DNA from: an uncultured Eubacterium sp.
Lineage (GTDB): Bacteria; Bacillota; Clostridia; Lachnospirales; CAG-274
Assembly (NCBI GenBank): GCA_900545305.1
Contig: UQYD01000016.1
Location: 1 to 41,255, forward strand
Reading direction: 5' to 3'
Length of the DNA stretch: 41,255 nt
The notes beneath the pieces were generated by a model that was not told where the DNA came from, did not search any database, and worked only from the letters and a program-made list of their open reading frames with translations. The number at the start of each line of letters is the position of its first letter. Position 1 is the first letter of the stretch. The translations under genes were made by a program, and so were the position numbers. This document shows positions 24,623-32,885 of this stretch, piece after piece.

Positions 24623-24734
24623 TCACTATTTTTGAGAAAGATAATCAACAACAATACTTTTCATAGTATATTAATAGGATTTTCTCATTTACGTAAATTT
24701 ATATGCCAAAACATATGATTTTTCTTTTTGATTC

Positions 24735-24872
24735 ATTCACTGGTCAGAACATTTTGCCTTGCAAAATGTGACTTGTGGCTTGTAACAAGCCATCGGATTT
24801 CTTTCCGATTCACTGGTCAGAACTTTCAACTTCGTTGAAAGCCACACTTCGTGTGTCCGATTTATCTTTCGG
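24735..24872. repeat. Chain of six small hairpins with a duplicated 16-base unit
   Basis: ATTCACTGGTCAGAAC occurs twice, at 24735-24750 and 24808-24823. Around it lie six consecutive palindromes: ACATTTTGC-CTT-GCAAAATGT (24749-24769), GGCTTG-TAA-CAAGCC (24777-24791), ATCGGA-N6-TCCGAT (24792-24809), CTTTCAAC-TTC-GTTGAAAG (24823-24841), CACAC-TTC-GTGTG (24843-24855) and CCGA-N8-TCGG (24857-24872). There is no coding potential. Similar pieces recur at 35565-35629, 38793-38820 and, more weakly, at 6045-6066 and 2208-2232. Confidence 0.8.
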
Positions 24873-24883
24873 TTCACTCAAAT

Positions 24884-24920
24884 TAAAAAAACAGACCTCA
24901 AAAATTAATTTGAGGTCTGT
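24884..24920 (-). terminator. Terminator after the pectate lyase gene
   Basis: ACAGACCTCAAA (24891-24902) pairs perfectly with TTTGAGGTCTGT (24909-24920), followed on the minus strand by TTTTTTT. Confidence 0.92.
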
Positions 24921-24937
24921 AAAATAATCAGTTTATA

Positions 24938-27900
24938 TTATTTTTCGTTTGGCATTGTGAATGTTGAATCTAATGCTTTCTGTAAAATGTAAGCTGCATC
25001 CTTTGCTGTCAACTGACCGTCATTGTCTGCGTCAAGTAATTCAAAAGCATTTGTAGCTACATCTTCAAGAGCAACCTTTGCACCAGTAAGAACCTTCTGT
25101 AATACTGCGGCTGCATCATCAGCTTCTACCTTACCATTGTTATCAGCATCACCCTTAACTGGCTTGCTTGGGTCTGGAGTAGGAGCTTCTGTAGTAGTTT
25201 CTGAACTAGTTTCTGTTACAGTTGTTGTTTCTGTAGTAGTTTCTGTTGTAGTAACAGTAGTAGTCTCTGTAGTTGTTTCAGTAGTAGTTTCTCCACCTTC
25301 AACTGAATATGGAATACTATTTACTGTAAGAGTTCTACCCTTCTTCTTGTTTACCTTAATACCAGCGATATTATCAACACCTGTTACAGTCTTTGTAACT
25401 GTTGTACCACCGTTAAGAGTACAAGTAGCTTCGCCTGTTGCTGTATCTACAGTAAATACTACTGTGTTGCTACCTGCAACGAACTTACCTGCACTGGCAC
25501 CAGTTGAATCACCAAAATCAAAGATTACTGAACCGTCCTTTGCAGTTACTCTAAGGCCAATACCTGTGTCCTTATATGCAACTGTGCCTGTTGATTCATC
25601 TTTACGAACAAGGTTAAGTAAAGCACCTGTACCTTCTGTTGTAGAAGCATCAAAGTTTACTGTTACTGTAACCTTACCAGAAACAGCATTGTCAAATATT
25701 ACCTTTGTATTTGAAGTATCAGTACCATCAACGATAGCTGGAAGCTGATGTTCGTTAATATCGCCACCACCCTTGTGAGGTTCTGATGGTACAACTGGAG
25801 TTGTAGTTGTTGCTTCTGTTGTTGCTTCTGTTACCTTAGCTGTAGTTGTTTCTGTTGTTGCATCTGTTACAACTGCTGTTGTAGTTTCTGTTGTTGCATC
25901 TGTTGTCTTAGCTGTAGTTGTTTCTGTTGGAGTTGTACCACCAGTTGGAACACCTACTGTAGGCTTAGACATAATAAGGTTTCTATCTACTGCACTATTA
26001 GCTGTAATACCAACTACAGAGCTAATAGCCTGTGCATCAATGCTATGAGTTAAAGTCTTACCATTTACTGTAAGAGTTACTGTCTGTGCATCAAGGTCAA
26101 ATACAAATTCATAGTTGTACTTTGTTGATGCAATAGTGTCGCTTGTTGAAGTATATTCTGAAGCACCTGTACGAAGTGCAATATACTTCTTTGAATCAGA
26201 TGCTAAGTCAGCAATATCAGCTGAATCGCCAGCCTTATTTGTACCCTTAACCTGAACAAATGCCCACTTACCAGCAGCCTTTGCAATTACAGGAGTTGCA
26301 TAACCCTTTACGATAACCTTACCAGAAGTAATAGGTTCGAAAGAGTTAGTCCATGTAGCAGCTGCTACATCAGAAGTATCCTTTAATAAGTAGTCATCTG
26401 TAGCTGACTGATATTCAACACTAATTGAACCGGCAGCAGGACTAGCTGTACTTGGAGAGAAACCGTCTTTTGCAGTTAAATCAACTGTAGAAATTTCAAT
26501 CTGAGCTTCTGTAGTAGTTTCTGTAGGATTTACACTAGAAGTTGTAGTTTCTGTTGTTGATTCAGTAGTAGTTGTTGCACCAGTTGTAACAACAGTACCG
26601 TCTGAATTACCACCAAATGAAACGATTGAAGACTTGTAATTTACAACTGCTGACTTGAGTTCGCTAATTACAGCATAGTTTGTATCTTCTGTAGCATTGT
26701 TAAATGTCCACTTGAAGTCGCCACCATTTACACGACCAGCCTGAGCCATAACCTTAGCTGGAACATCTTCTGGAGCATCAATGTTTGCTGTGTCTACACC
26801 TAAATCAAACTTAGAAGTATCAGTATCAAAGTTGTTGTAGCTTGTGCCACCAGCCTTAGTAACTTCTGAAGAAGGAACCTGTGCACTTCTTTCAGTTACT
26901 TCGTAAGCATCATAACCAGTTGTTGCGTTAGGATTATTCTGAGTTAAATAAGCCTTAGCACCTTCAATGTGGTTGTTGTATGCCTTAATCATACCACCAG
27001 TTTCGCCTGAGAATGTACCATCGCCTGTTGCATCAGTACCCTGCTTAGAGCTTAACATTGGATATTTACAATTTCTGAAGTAGTTTGCTTCAACGAATGC
27101 TGAAGAACCCATTGTTGTACCTACACCATACTTTGCATTACCATCAAAGTAGTTGTTGTAAATATGTACAGACATTGTTCTAATTCTTGGGTGTCTTGAA
27201 TCAGAGTGGTCGAACCAGTTGTGATGATATGTAATCTGGCAATCAGTTGTTTCGCCCTTCATACCACAAAGAGAAGACTTACCACTATCAAAGAAGTGGT
27301 TGTAAGAAACTGTAACAAAAGTTGACTTACCCTTAACATCTACAGTACCGTCACCCTTTGCCTGGTCAGCATCGCCACCAGTCTGGCCATAGAATAAGTC
27401 CATATTATGAACCCATACATTACAGTTAGAAGTATCAAGAGATACAGAGTCATCAAGACAAGCCATAACTGCAAAGTTTCTTAATTCTACATTACCGGCA
27501 TTTCTAATAAGCATACCGAAACCATGGATACCAGCATCTTCGCCAATACCTTCTATTGTAAGGTTAAGATTTGAATAAGCATTCTTACCCTTAATCTGTA
27601 AACCTTCTGCCTTACTTGCAAAACTATCCATATCATCAGCCTTAATCATACCAACAATACGAATATCTACAGGAGCAGTTTCCTTACCCTTCTGTAAAGC
27701 ATTTACGATAGCCTGAAGACCTGTAAATTCCTGTTCTGCCTTATCCTGCATAATACTTGCTTTTACAGTTTTTGCGTTTTCTGGTGTAACATAAATAACC
27801 TTAGCACCAGCCTTTAATGTACCGTCTGCGTTGTAAGCACCAGCACCCTTGTAAGTAGACTTAGTTGAGAATGCTGCACCTGAACGGTCATAGTTAGTTA

Positions 27901-28288
27901 CTGTTAAATCTGAAGTAGTAATAGCATCAGCTGTTACTTCTGTACCAGCAGAAACCGGAACAACCTTCATATTATATGTACCTGCTGCAAGACCTACTGC
28001 ATCAGCTCTCCAACGGTCTGGGTACTTTCTGATAAGCTGGTCATCAAGTTTTGTCCAGTCAGAATCGCTTGCACTCTTTACATAAACGTTGTAACCAGTG
28101 TAGCTTGAATCTCCCCCAATCCATTCTACGTAACAACTTTCCATCCAGCCACTACTTTCGTAAACAGCAATATTGCTTGCTGCTAAAACTGAAACTGGAG
28201 TAACTGCAAAATTTGTTACAGCAACGCCTGTTACAGCCATTGTAGAGGCAAGGACGGCACTTATGAATTTCTTTACTTGTTTCTTCAT
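24938..28288 (-). CDS. Secreted multi-domain pectate lyase (PL1) with dockerin
   Basis: This extracellular enzyme should cleave polygalacturonate by beta-elimination. The start is the ATG at 28288 (MKKQVKKFIS) after AGGAGG, giving 1116 residues. Order: signal peptide (about 1-36); fibronectin-III-like domain (about 39-130); PL1 parallel beta-helix (about 140-520) with DDSVSLDTSNCNVWVHNMDL, TVSYNHFFDSGKSSLCG, YHHNWFDHSDSRHPRIR and HIYNNYFDG; a Thr-rich linker; a beta-sandwich module (about 594-780); a Thr-rich linker; a second, related module (about 842-1000); a Thr-rich linker; and a type I dockerin (1045-1116) with two calcium loops, DADNNGKVEADDA and DADNDGQLTAKDA. The dockerin predicts docking to a cohesin; none is in the window. 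The two modules are probably carbohydrate-binding. Confidence 0.93.
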   Translation of the reverse strand: MKKQVKKFISAVLASTMAVTGVAVTNFAVTPVSVLAASNIAVYESSGWMESCYVEWIGGDSSYTGYNVYVKSASDSDWTKLDDQLIRKYPDRWRADAVGLAAGTYNMKVVPVSAGTEVTADAITTSDLTVTNYDRSGAAFSTKSTYKGAGAYNADGTLKAGAKVIYVTPENAKTVKASIMQDKAEQEFTGLQAIVNALQKGKETAPVDIRIVGMIKADDMDSFASKAEGLQIKGKNAYSNLNLTIEGIGEDAGIHGFGMLIRNAGNVELRNFAVMACLDDSVSLDTSNCNVWVHNMDLFYGQTGGDADQAKGDGTVDVKGKSTFVTVSYNHFFDSGKSSLCGMKGETTDCQITYHHNWFDHSDSRHPRIRTMSVHIYNNYFDGNAKYGVGTTMGSSAFVEANYFRNCKYPMLSSKQGTDATGDGTFSGETGGMIKAYNNHIEGAKAYLTQNNPNATTGYDAYEVTERSAQVPSSEVTKAGGTSYNNFDTDTSKFDLGVDTANIDAPEDVPAKVMAQAGRVNGGDFKWTFNNATEDTNYAVISELKSAVVNYKSSIVSFGGNSDGTVVTTGATTTTESTTETTTSSVNPTETTTEAQIEISTVDLTAKDGFSPSTASPAAGSISVEYQSATDDYLLKDTSDVAAATWTNSFEPITSGKVIVKGYATPVIAKAAGKWAFVQVKGTNKAGDSADIADLASDSKKYIALRTGASEYTSTSDTIASTKYNYEFVFDLDAQTVTLTVNGKTLTHSIDAQAISSVVGITANSAVDRNLIMSKPTVGVPTGGTTPTETTTAKTTDATTETTTAVVTDATTETTTAKVTEATTEATTTTPVVPSEPHKGGGDINEHQLPAIVDGTDTSNTKVIFDNAVSGKVTVTVNFDASTTEGTGALLNLVRKDESTGTVAYKDTGIGLRVTAKDGSVIFDFGDSTGASAGKFVAGSNTVVFTVDTATGEATCTLNGGTTVTKTVTGVDNIAGIKVNKKKGRTLTVNSIPYSVEGGETTTETTTETTTVTTTETTTETTTVTETSSETTTEAPTPDPSKPVKGDADNNGKVEADDAAAVLQKVLTGAKVALEDVATNAFELLDADNDGQLTAKDAAYILQKALDSTFTMPNEK
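25795..25935 (-). repeat. Short tandem repeats coding for a Thr-rich linker
   Basis: Repeated units of the type GTTGTTGCATCTGTT, read on the minus strand, encode ATTETTTA/VTDATTETTTA-like linkers between the two beta-sandwich modules. Related Thr-rich codon runs occur at about 25195-25285 and 26500-26580. They are coding minisatellites and could vary in length between strains. Confidence 0.7.
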
Positions 28289-28353
28289 AAATTTTCCTCC
28301 TAAAATTAATAAACACATTGTTTTTTGTTTATAAAGCTCTCACTTTAACCTCA

Positions 28354-28382
28354 ATAATACCATAATTATGTATTTTTTACAA
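28354..28382 (-). promoter_or_regulatory. Promoter of the pectate lyase gene
   Basis: On the minus strand TTGTAA (28377-28382), a 17-base spacer and TATTAT (28354-28359), about 66 bases before the ATG. Confidence 0.65.
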
Positions 28383-28519
28383 GTCGTTTTTACTATTGTA
28401 TACTCTTTTAGACTTTTTGCACAAATAATTACCCCTATTTGTGTATAATTATACCATAAATCAGGCTTTTATAAGAAATACAGTTTTCTTTGCATATTTA
28501 AAAATAATAATTTTTATTC

Positions 28520-28548
28520 TTTACATTTTTTTTGACTAATACTATAAT
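28520..28548 (+). promoter_or_regulatory. Promoter of the TM1266-hydG-hydF operon
   Basis: TTTACA (28520-28525), a 17-base spacer and TATAAT (28543-28548), about 34 bases before the first ATG. Confidence 0.78.
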
Positions 28549-28582
28549 AGGTATAAACAAATATTTTTTAGGAGGTGCTGTT

Positions 28583-28825
28583 ATGGATACACGAGTAGCA
28601 TTGATTGGAATTATCGTTAGTAACCCTGATTCTGTAGAAAGTATAAACAAACTTCTTCACTCTTATAGTGAACACATCATCGGCAGAATGGGTATACCTT
28701 ATCGCAAGAAAAACATTTCTATAATTAGTGTTGCTGTTGATGCTCCTAATGACATCGTAAGTGCCTTAGCAGGCAAATTAGGACAGCTTGACGGTGTAAG
28801 CACTAAAACAATTTACAACGAATAA
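28583..28825 (+). CDS. TM1266-family iron-only hydrogenase system regulator (putative)
   Basis: The 80-residue protein starts at the ATG at 28583 (MDTRVALIGIIV) after AGGAGGTG; upstream in-frame codons lie in the promoter region. It has a compact ferredoxin/ACT-like pattern: a first strand VALIGIIVSN, helix SVESINKLLHSYSEHIIGRMGIPY, strand ISIISVAVDAP and helix DIVSALAGKLGQL, ending GVSTKTIYNE. Members of this family are found beside HydE/HydF/HydG genes and are annotated as putative regulators; their mechanism is unknown. It lies 51 bases upstream of hydG. A direct repeat TCTGACAGGAAAGA/TCTGACCTGAAAGA fills that gap (28833-28846, 28851-28864). Confidence 0.85.
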   Translation: MDTRVALIGIIVSNPDSVESINKLLHSYSEHIIGRMGIPYRKKNISIISVAVDAPNDIVSALAGKLGQLDGVSTKTIYNE

Positions 28826-28876
28826 AATTTTGTCTGACAGGAAAGAGTATTCTGACCTGAAAGAAAGGAGAAAACT

Positions 28877-30298
28877 ATGTACAACCCAAAATCACTTAAA
28901 GCAGAAGAATTTATTTCTCATGAGGAAATACAGGAAACCCTTGCTTTTGCAGATGCAAACAAAAATAATGTAGAGCTTATTGACTCTATTATTGAAAAAG
29001 CTAAATTAAAGAAAGGTCTTACTCATAGAGAAGCATCTGTTCTTCTTGCCTGTGAAATTCCAGAAAAAAATGAGGAAGTTTTTGCCCTTGCAAAGAAAAT
29101 AAAAGATGATTTTTATGGCAACAGAATTGTTATGTTTGCCCCTCTTTATCTCTCAAACTACTGTGTAAACGGCTGTGTATACTGCCCTTACCACGCTAAA
29201 AACAAGCATATTGCAAGAAAGAAACTTACTCAAGAAGAAGTAAAGAGAGAAGTTATTGCTTTACAGGATATGGGACACAAAAGACTTGCTATTGAAGCCG
29301 GCGAAGACCCTGTAAACAACCCTATTGATTATATTTTAGACTGTATCAAAACTATTTACTCTATTAAGCACAAAAACGGTGCTATAAGACGTGTAAATGT
29401 AAATATTGCAGCAACTACTGTTGAAAACTACAGAAAATTAAAAGATGCTGGAATTGGTACATACATACTTTTCCAAGAAACATACCACAAGGAAAGTTAC
29501 GAAAAACTTCACCCTACTGGTCCTAAGCACAACTATTCTTACCACACAGAGGCTATGGATAGAGCTATGGAAGGTGGTATTGATGACGTAGGCTGTGGTG
29601 TACTTTTCGGTCTTGAAAAATACAGATATGAATTTGCAGGTCTTTTAATGCACGCAGAACATTTAGAGGCGGTTCATGGCGTTGGTCCTCATACTATTTC
29701 TGTTCCTAGAATTAGACGAGCTGACGATATTGACCCAGACGCATTTTCTGATGGTATTGATGATAATATTTTTGCAAAAATTGTTGCCTGTATAAGAGTT
29801 GCTGTACCATATACTGGTATGATTATTTCTACTAGAGAAAGTAAAGCCTGTCGTGAAAAAGTTCTTCAGCTTGGTGTATCACAGATTAGTGGTGGTTCAA
29901 GAACAAGCGTAGGTGGCTATGTTGAGCCAGAAGAACCTGACGACTTAACATCTGAACAGTTTGATGTAGAAGACAAGAGAAGTCTTGATGAAGTTGTTCA
30001 TTGGCTTATGGATTTAGGCTTTATACCTAGTTTCTGTACTGCTTGTTACAGAGAAGGCAGAACTGGCGACCGTTTTATGAGTCTTTGCAAAAACGAACAA
30101 ATTCACAACTGTTGCTTACCAAATGCACTTATGACATTAAAGGAATACCTTATGGACTATGCAGCTGAAGATACAAAGATTGCCGGCGAAAAAGTTATTG
30201 CAAAAGAACTTGAGCATATTCCCAACGAAAAGGTAAGAGGCATTGTTATTGAAAGACTTAAAGAAATAGCTGACGGTCAAAGAGATTTTAGATTTTAG
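28877..30298 (+). CDS. hydG: [FeFe] hydrogenase H-cluster maturase HydG
   Basis: HydG is a radical-SAM tyrosine lyase that makes the CO and CN ligands of the hydrogenase H-cluster. The 473-residue protein has the SAM-cluster motif CVNGCVYC (Cys96, Cys100, Cys103), a TIM barrel with GHKRLAIEAGEDP and ILFQETYHKESYEKLHP, and the C-terminal cluster motif CTAC-x22-C (Cys387, Cys390, Cys413) in CTACYREGRTGDRFMS. These three C-terminal Cys separate HydG from its relative ThiH. AAAGGAG precedes the ATG, and hydF follows after 11 bases. Confidence 0.97.
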   Translation: MYNPKSLKAEEFISHEEIQETLAFADANKNNVELIDSIIEKAKLKKGLTHREASVLLACEIPEKNEEVFALAKKIKDDFYGNRIVMFAPLYLSNYCVNGCVYCPYHAKNKHIARKKLTQEEVKREVIALQDMGHKRLAIEAGEDPVNNPIDYILDCIKTIYSIKHKNGAIRRVNVNIAATTVENYRKLKDAGIGTYILFQETYHKESYEKLHPTGPKHNYSYHTEAMDRAMEGGIDDVGCGVLFGLEKYRYEFAGLLMHAEHLEAVHGVGPHTISVPRIRRADDIDPDAFSDGIDDNIFAKIVACIRVAVPYTGMIISTRESKACREKVLQLGVSQISGGSRTSVGGYVEPEEPDDLTSEQFDVEDKRSLDEVVHWLMDLGFIPSFCTACYREGRTGDRFMSLCKNEQIHNCCLPNALMTLKEYLMDYAAEDTKIAGEKVIAKELEHIPNEKVRGIVIERLKEIADGQRDFRF

Positions 30299-30309
30299 TA
30301 GGTGTTCCT

Positions 30310-31509
30310 ATGGGTTTAAATGATACTCCTAAATCTGACAGAATACACATTGGCATTTTTGGTAAAAGAAACGCCGGTAAGTCTAGTATTATAAATGCTA
30401 TAACTTCACAAAATCTTGCTGTAGTTTCTAAAGTAAAAGGAACAACAACTGACCCAGTACAAAAAGCTATGGAGCTTTTGCCTTTAGGTCCAGTTATGAT
30501 TATTGACACCCCTGGTATTGATGATGAGGGCGAATTAGGTAAAATGAGAGTTGAAAAGAGCTATCAGGTACTTAATAAAACTGATATTGCCCTTTTAGTA
30601 GTTGACGGTAATGTAGGTCTTACTCAATGTGATAAGGATTTAATAGAAGAAATAAAAAAGAGAAAACTTCCTTATCTTATTATATTAAATAAATCTGATG
30701 AAGTTTGTAACAGATATGACATTGAAAATTCTATATGGGTAAGTGCTGAAACTAAGGAAAATATTTGGGAATTAAAAGAAAGAATTTCTAAACTTGTTCC
30801 CAATGAAAATATGACACTTAAAATAATAGGCGATTTACTTGACCCAGAGGATATTGTGGTTCTTGTAGTACCTATTGACTCAGCAGCACCAAAGGGTCGA
30901 CTTATTCTCCCTCAACAGCAGACAATTAGAGATGTGCTTGAGGCTGGTGCAATTTCAGTTGTCACAAGAGATACTGAACTTCCTCAAACATTGAAAGCTC
31001 TTGGCAAAAAACCAAAAATTGTAGTTACAGACTCTCAGGCTTTTGGCAAGGTAAAAAATGATGTACCGGAAGATATTCTCCTTACTTCATTTTCAATACT
31101 TTTCGCAAGATATAAGGGAGATTTATCTGAGCAGATAAAAGCTGTAAAAGCTATAGATAGCCTCAAAGACGGAGATTATGTACTTATTTCAGAGGGTTGT
31201 TCACACCATAGACAATGTGACGATATAGGAACAGTTAAAATCCCTAGATGGCTTAAAGAACATAGTGGCAAAAAAATCAACTATGAATTTTCTAGTGGAA
31301 CAGAATTTCCTAGAGATTTAAGCAAATACAAGGCCGTAATACATTGTGGTGGCTGTACATTAAACGAAAAAGAAATGAAACATAGAATTGCCGTTGCTAA
31401 GGAGCAAAATGTTCCTATTACAAACTACGGAATATTCATAGCCTATACTCAGGACATACTAAAAAGAAGTTTACAAGCTTTTCCTGAAATAGCTAAAATA
31501 CTTGATTAA
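30310..31509 (+). CDS. hydF: [FeFe] hydrogenase maturation GTPase HydF
   Basis: HydF is the scaffold that assembles the diiron precursor and delivers it to the hydrogenase. The 399-residue protein has an N-terminal GTPase domain (P-loop GKRNAGKSSI at about 18-27, VSKVKGTTTDP, IIDTPGIDDEG, LNKSD), a dimerisation domain, and a C-terminal Fe-S domain with EGCSHHRQC and HCGGC, matching the CxH...HCxxC pattern (Cys297, His299, His345, Cys346, Cys349). The binding site TAGGTG is short, and the ATG lies 11 bases after the hydG stop. HydE and the hydrogenase itself are not in this window. Confidence 0.97.
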   Translation: MGLNDTPKSDRIHIGIFGKRNAGKSSIINAITSQNLAVVSKVKGTTTDPVQKAMELLPLGPVMIIDTPGIDDEGELGKMRVEKSYQVLNKTDIALLVVDGNVGLTQCDKDLIEEIKKRKLPYLIILNKSDEVCNRYDIENSIWVSAETKENIWELKERISKLVPNENMTLKIIGDLLDPEDIVVLVVPIDSAAPKGRLILPQQQTIRDVLEAGAISVVTRDTELPQTLKALGKKPKIVVTDSQAFGKVKNDVPEDILLTSFSILFARYKGDLSEQIKAVKAIDSLKDGDYVLISEGCSHHRQCDDIGTVKIPRWLKEHSGKKINYEFSSGTEFPRDLSKYKAVIHCGGCTLNEKEMKHRIAVAKEQNVPITNYGIFIAYTQDILKRSLQAFPEIAKILD

Positions 31510-31512
31510 CAC

Positions 31513-31549
31513 AAAAGACCTGTGGAAAAAATTCCACAGGTCTTGTTTA
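31513..31549. terminator. Terminator after hydF, probably bidirectional
   Basis: AAGACCTGTGGAA (31515-31527) pairs perfectly with TTCCACAGGTCTT (31532-31544). The right side reads GTTTAT and the left side gives TTTTGTG on the other strand, so it can also serve the convergent RCC1-repeat genes. Confidence 0.88.
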
Positions 31550-31623
31550 TAATGAATCAGAAATGTAAATCTGACGCCTTGCATTTCAAGACACAAATTA
31601 ACTGTATTAATTTATCCTGAATA

Positions 31624-32871
31624 TCATTTAGATATTCCAATATTAAATTCTGTCTTATCGCTGTTCTTGACCTTGCCTACTACATTTTTAGTAGTTTCTT
31701 TTCTTCTTGCTAACTGATTATAGTCATTCTCTCCACAAGACAAAACACTACCGTCTTTAGTAATAAACATTGAGAAATTATGTCCTGCTTCAATACCAAC
31801 TGAATTAGCAACATTAGGTACTTCTATAGGTGTTTCTGCGAAAAATCGAATTTCACTACTATTACCAGTTTTTGACTTTTCAATTCTTCCTGTCATACCA
31901 TCTTTACCTAATTCTCCTTCTGTATTATCACCCCAACCATATACTTTTCCATCACTACTTAAAGCAAGAGAATGGTCATACCCAACTTTAATATCTACAA
32001 TTTTATTTAAACCATCTATTTTCTGTGGCATTAAAAGAGGTGCTTTATCTCTACCAAGTTTTCCATTTTCCTTGTCACCCCAAGACCAAACAGCACCTTC
32101 TTTATCAAGAGCAAGCAAAACATCTTCGCCTGCATCTATTTTTGTAACATCTTTTAAATATAAAATCTGTTGAGGTTCACTTTCTTTATTTTTATTTACT
32201 CTCTGAATATAACCATTTTTACTATCTCCCCAGTCCCATACTGTTCCATCATTTTTTAATGCAATAGCATAATAACTATCATTGTTATTATAAGTTTCTC
32301 CCATAGCAATGCTCTTTACATCTGAAAGTCCTTGAACCTGCTTAGGAGCTACTGTGTTTTTATTTCCAATATTTATTTTACTGTTCTCCCAATACCATAC
32401 GGTTCCGTCTTTTTTAACAGCAATAGCAGTATTCCTATAACCATCAATTTCCTTTACATCACTAATATCGCTAATTACCTTAGGTGTTGCATCTTTTGAT
32501 GTAAATATTGCATTACTGTTGTCCATTTTATGGCTTTTATCAGTTTCTTCTTCGTTATTATATTCTTTTCCCCAAACCCACACCTTTCCAGTATTATCAA
32601 GTGCCATACCAAAATCACTTTTAGCATTTACTTGTACTATGTCTTTTAATCCTTTTATCTGTGTTGGAAATTGGGCATACTTAACTGTGCCATTTGCTAT
32701 TACACCATATTCATTTAATCCCCAAGCCCATACAGTTCCGTCACTTTTTAACGCCAAATTCCAAGTGCTACCTGACGAAATCATTGGCTGTGTTGAAAAT
32801 TCTTTTGCAAACACATTTGTTGAAAAAAGCATACTTGTTGCTAAAATAGCCCCTAAAATTTTCTTTAACAT
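31624..32871 (-). CDS. Secreted RCC1-repeat protein, copy 1
   Basis: The 415-residue protein has a signal peptide (MLKKILGAILATSMLFSTNVFA) followed by about seven RCC1-type blades. The repeat is of the form LALKSDGTVWAWGxNxYGxLGxG, for example SLALSSDGKVYGWGDNTEGELGKDG and FSMFITKDGSVLSCGENDYNQLA. RCC1 repeats fold as a beta-propeller that usually binds partners. The bacterial function is unknown; binding of a polymer or host protein at the cell surface is a guess. GGGGAG precedes the ATG. No sortase motif or membrane anchor is visible, so it may be released. It follows its paralogue by 14 bases, so the two form one transcript. Confidence 0.88.
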   Translation of the reverse strand: MLKKILGAILATSMLFSTNVFAKEFSTQPMISSGSTWNLALKSDGTVWAWGLNEYGVIANGTVKYAQFPTQIKGLKDIVQVNAKSDFGMALDNTGKVWVWGKEYNNEEETDKSHKMDNSNAIFTSKDATPKVISDISDVKEIDGYRNTAIAVKKDGTVWYWENSKINIGNKNTVAPKQVQGLSDVKSIAMGETYNNNDSYYAIALKNDGTVWDWGDSKNGYIQRVNKNKESEPQQILYLKDVTKIDAGEDVLLALDKEGAVWSWGDKENGKLGRDKAPLLMPQKIDGLNKIVDIKVGYDHSLALSSDGKVYGWGDNTEGELGKDGMTGRIEKSKTGNSSEIRFFAETPIEVPNVANSVGIEAGHNFSMFITKDGSVLSCGENDYNQLARRKETTKNVVGKVKNSDKTEFNIGISK

Positions 32872-32885
32872 AATAATCTCCCCTT

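Noticed and set aside
24749..24872. Set of strong terminators or a tRNA-like cluster
   Set aside because: The hairpins lack T-runs and none folds as a cloverleaf; the real terminator is separate at 24884-24920.
25023..25748. 241-codon ORF antisense to the pectate lyase
   Set aside because: Its Val/Ser-rich sequence is the mirror of Thr-rich linkers and biased codons in the real gene; no binding site or promoter supports it.
25795..25935. CRISPR-like array of short repeats
   Set aside because: The repeats are in frame inside the pectate lyase gene, have no spacers of even length, and encode Thr-rich linkers; no cas genes are present.
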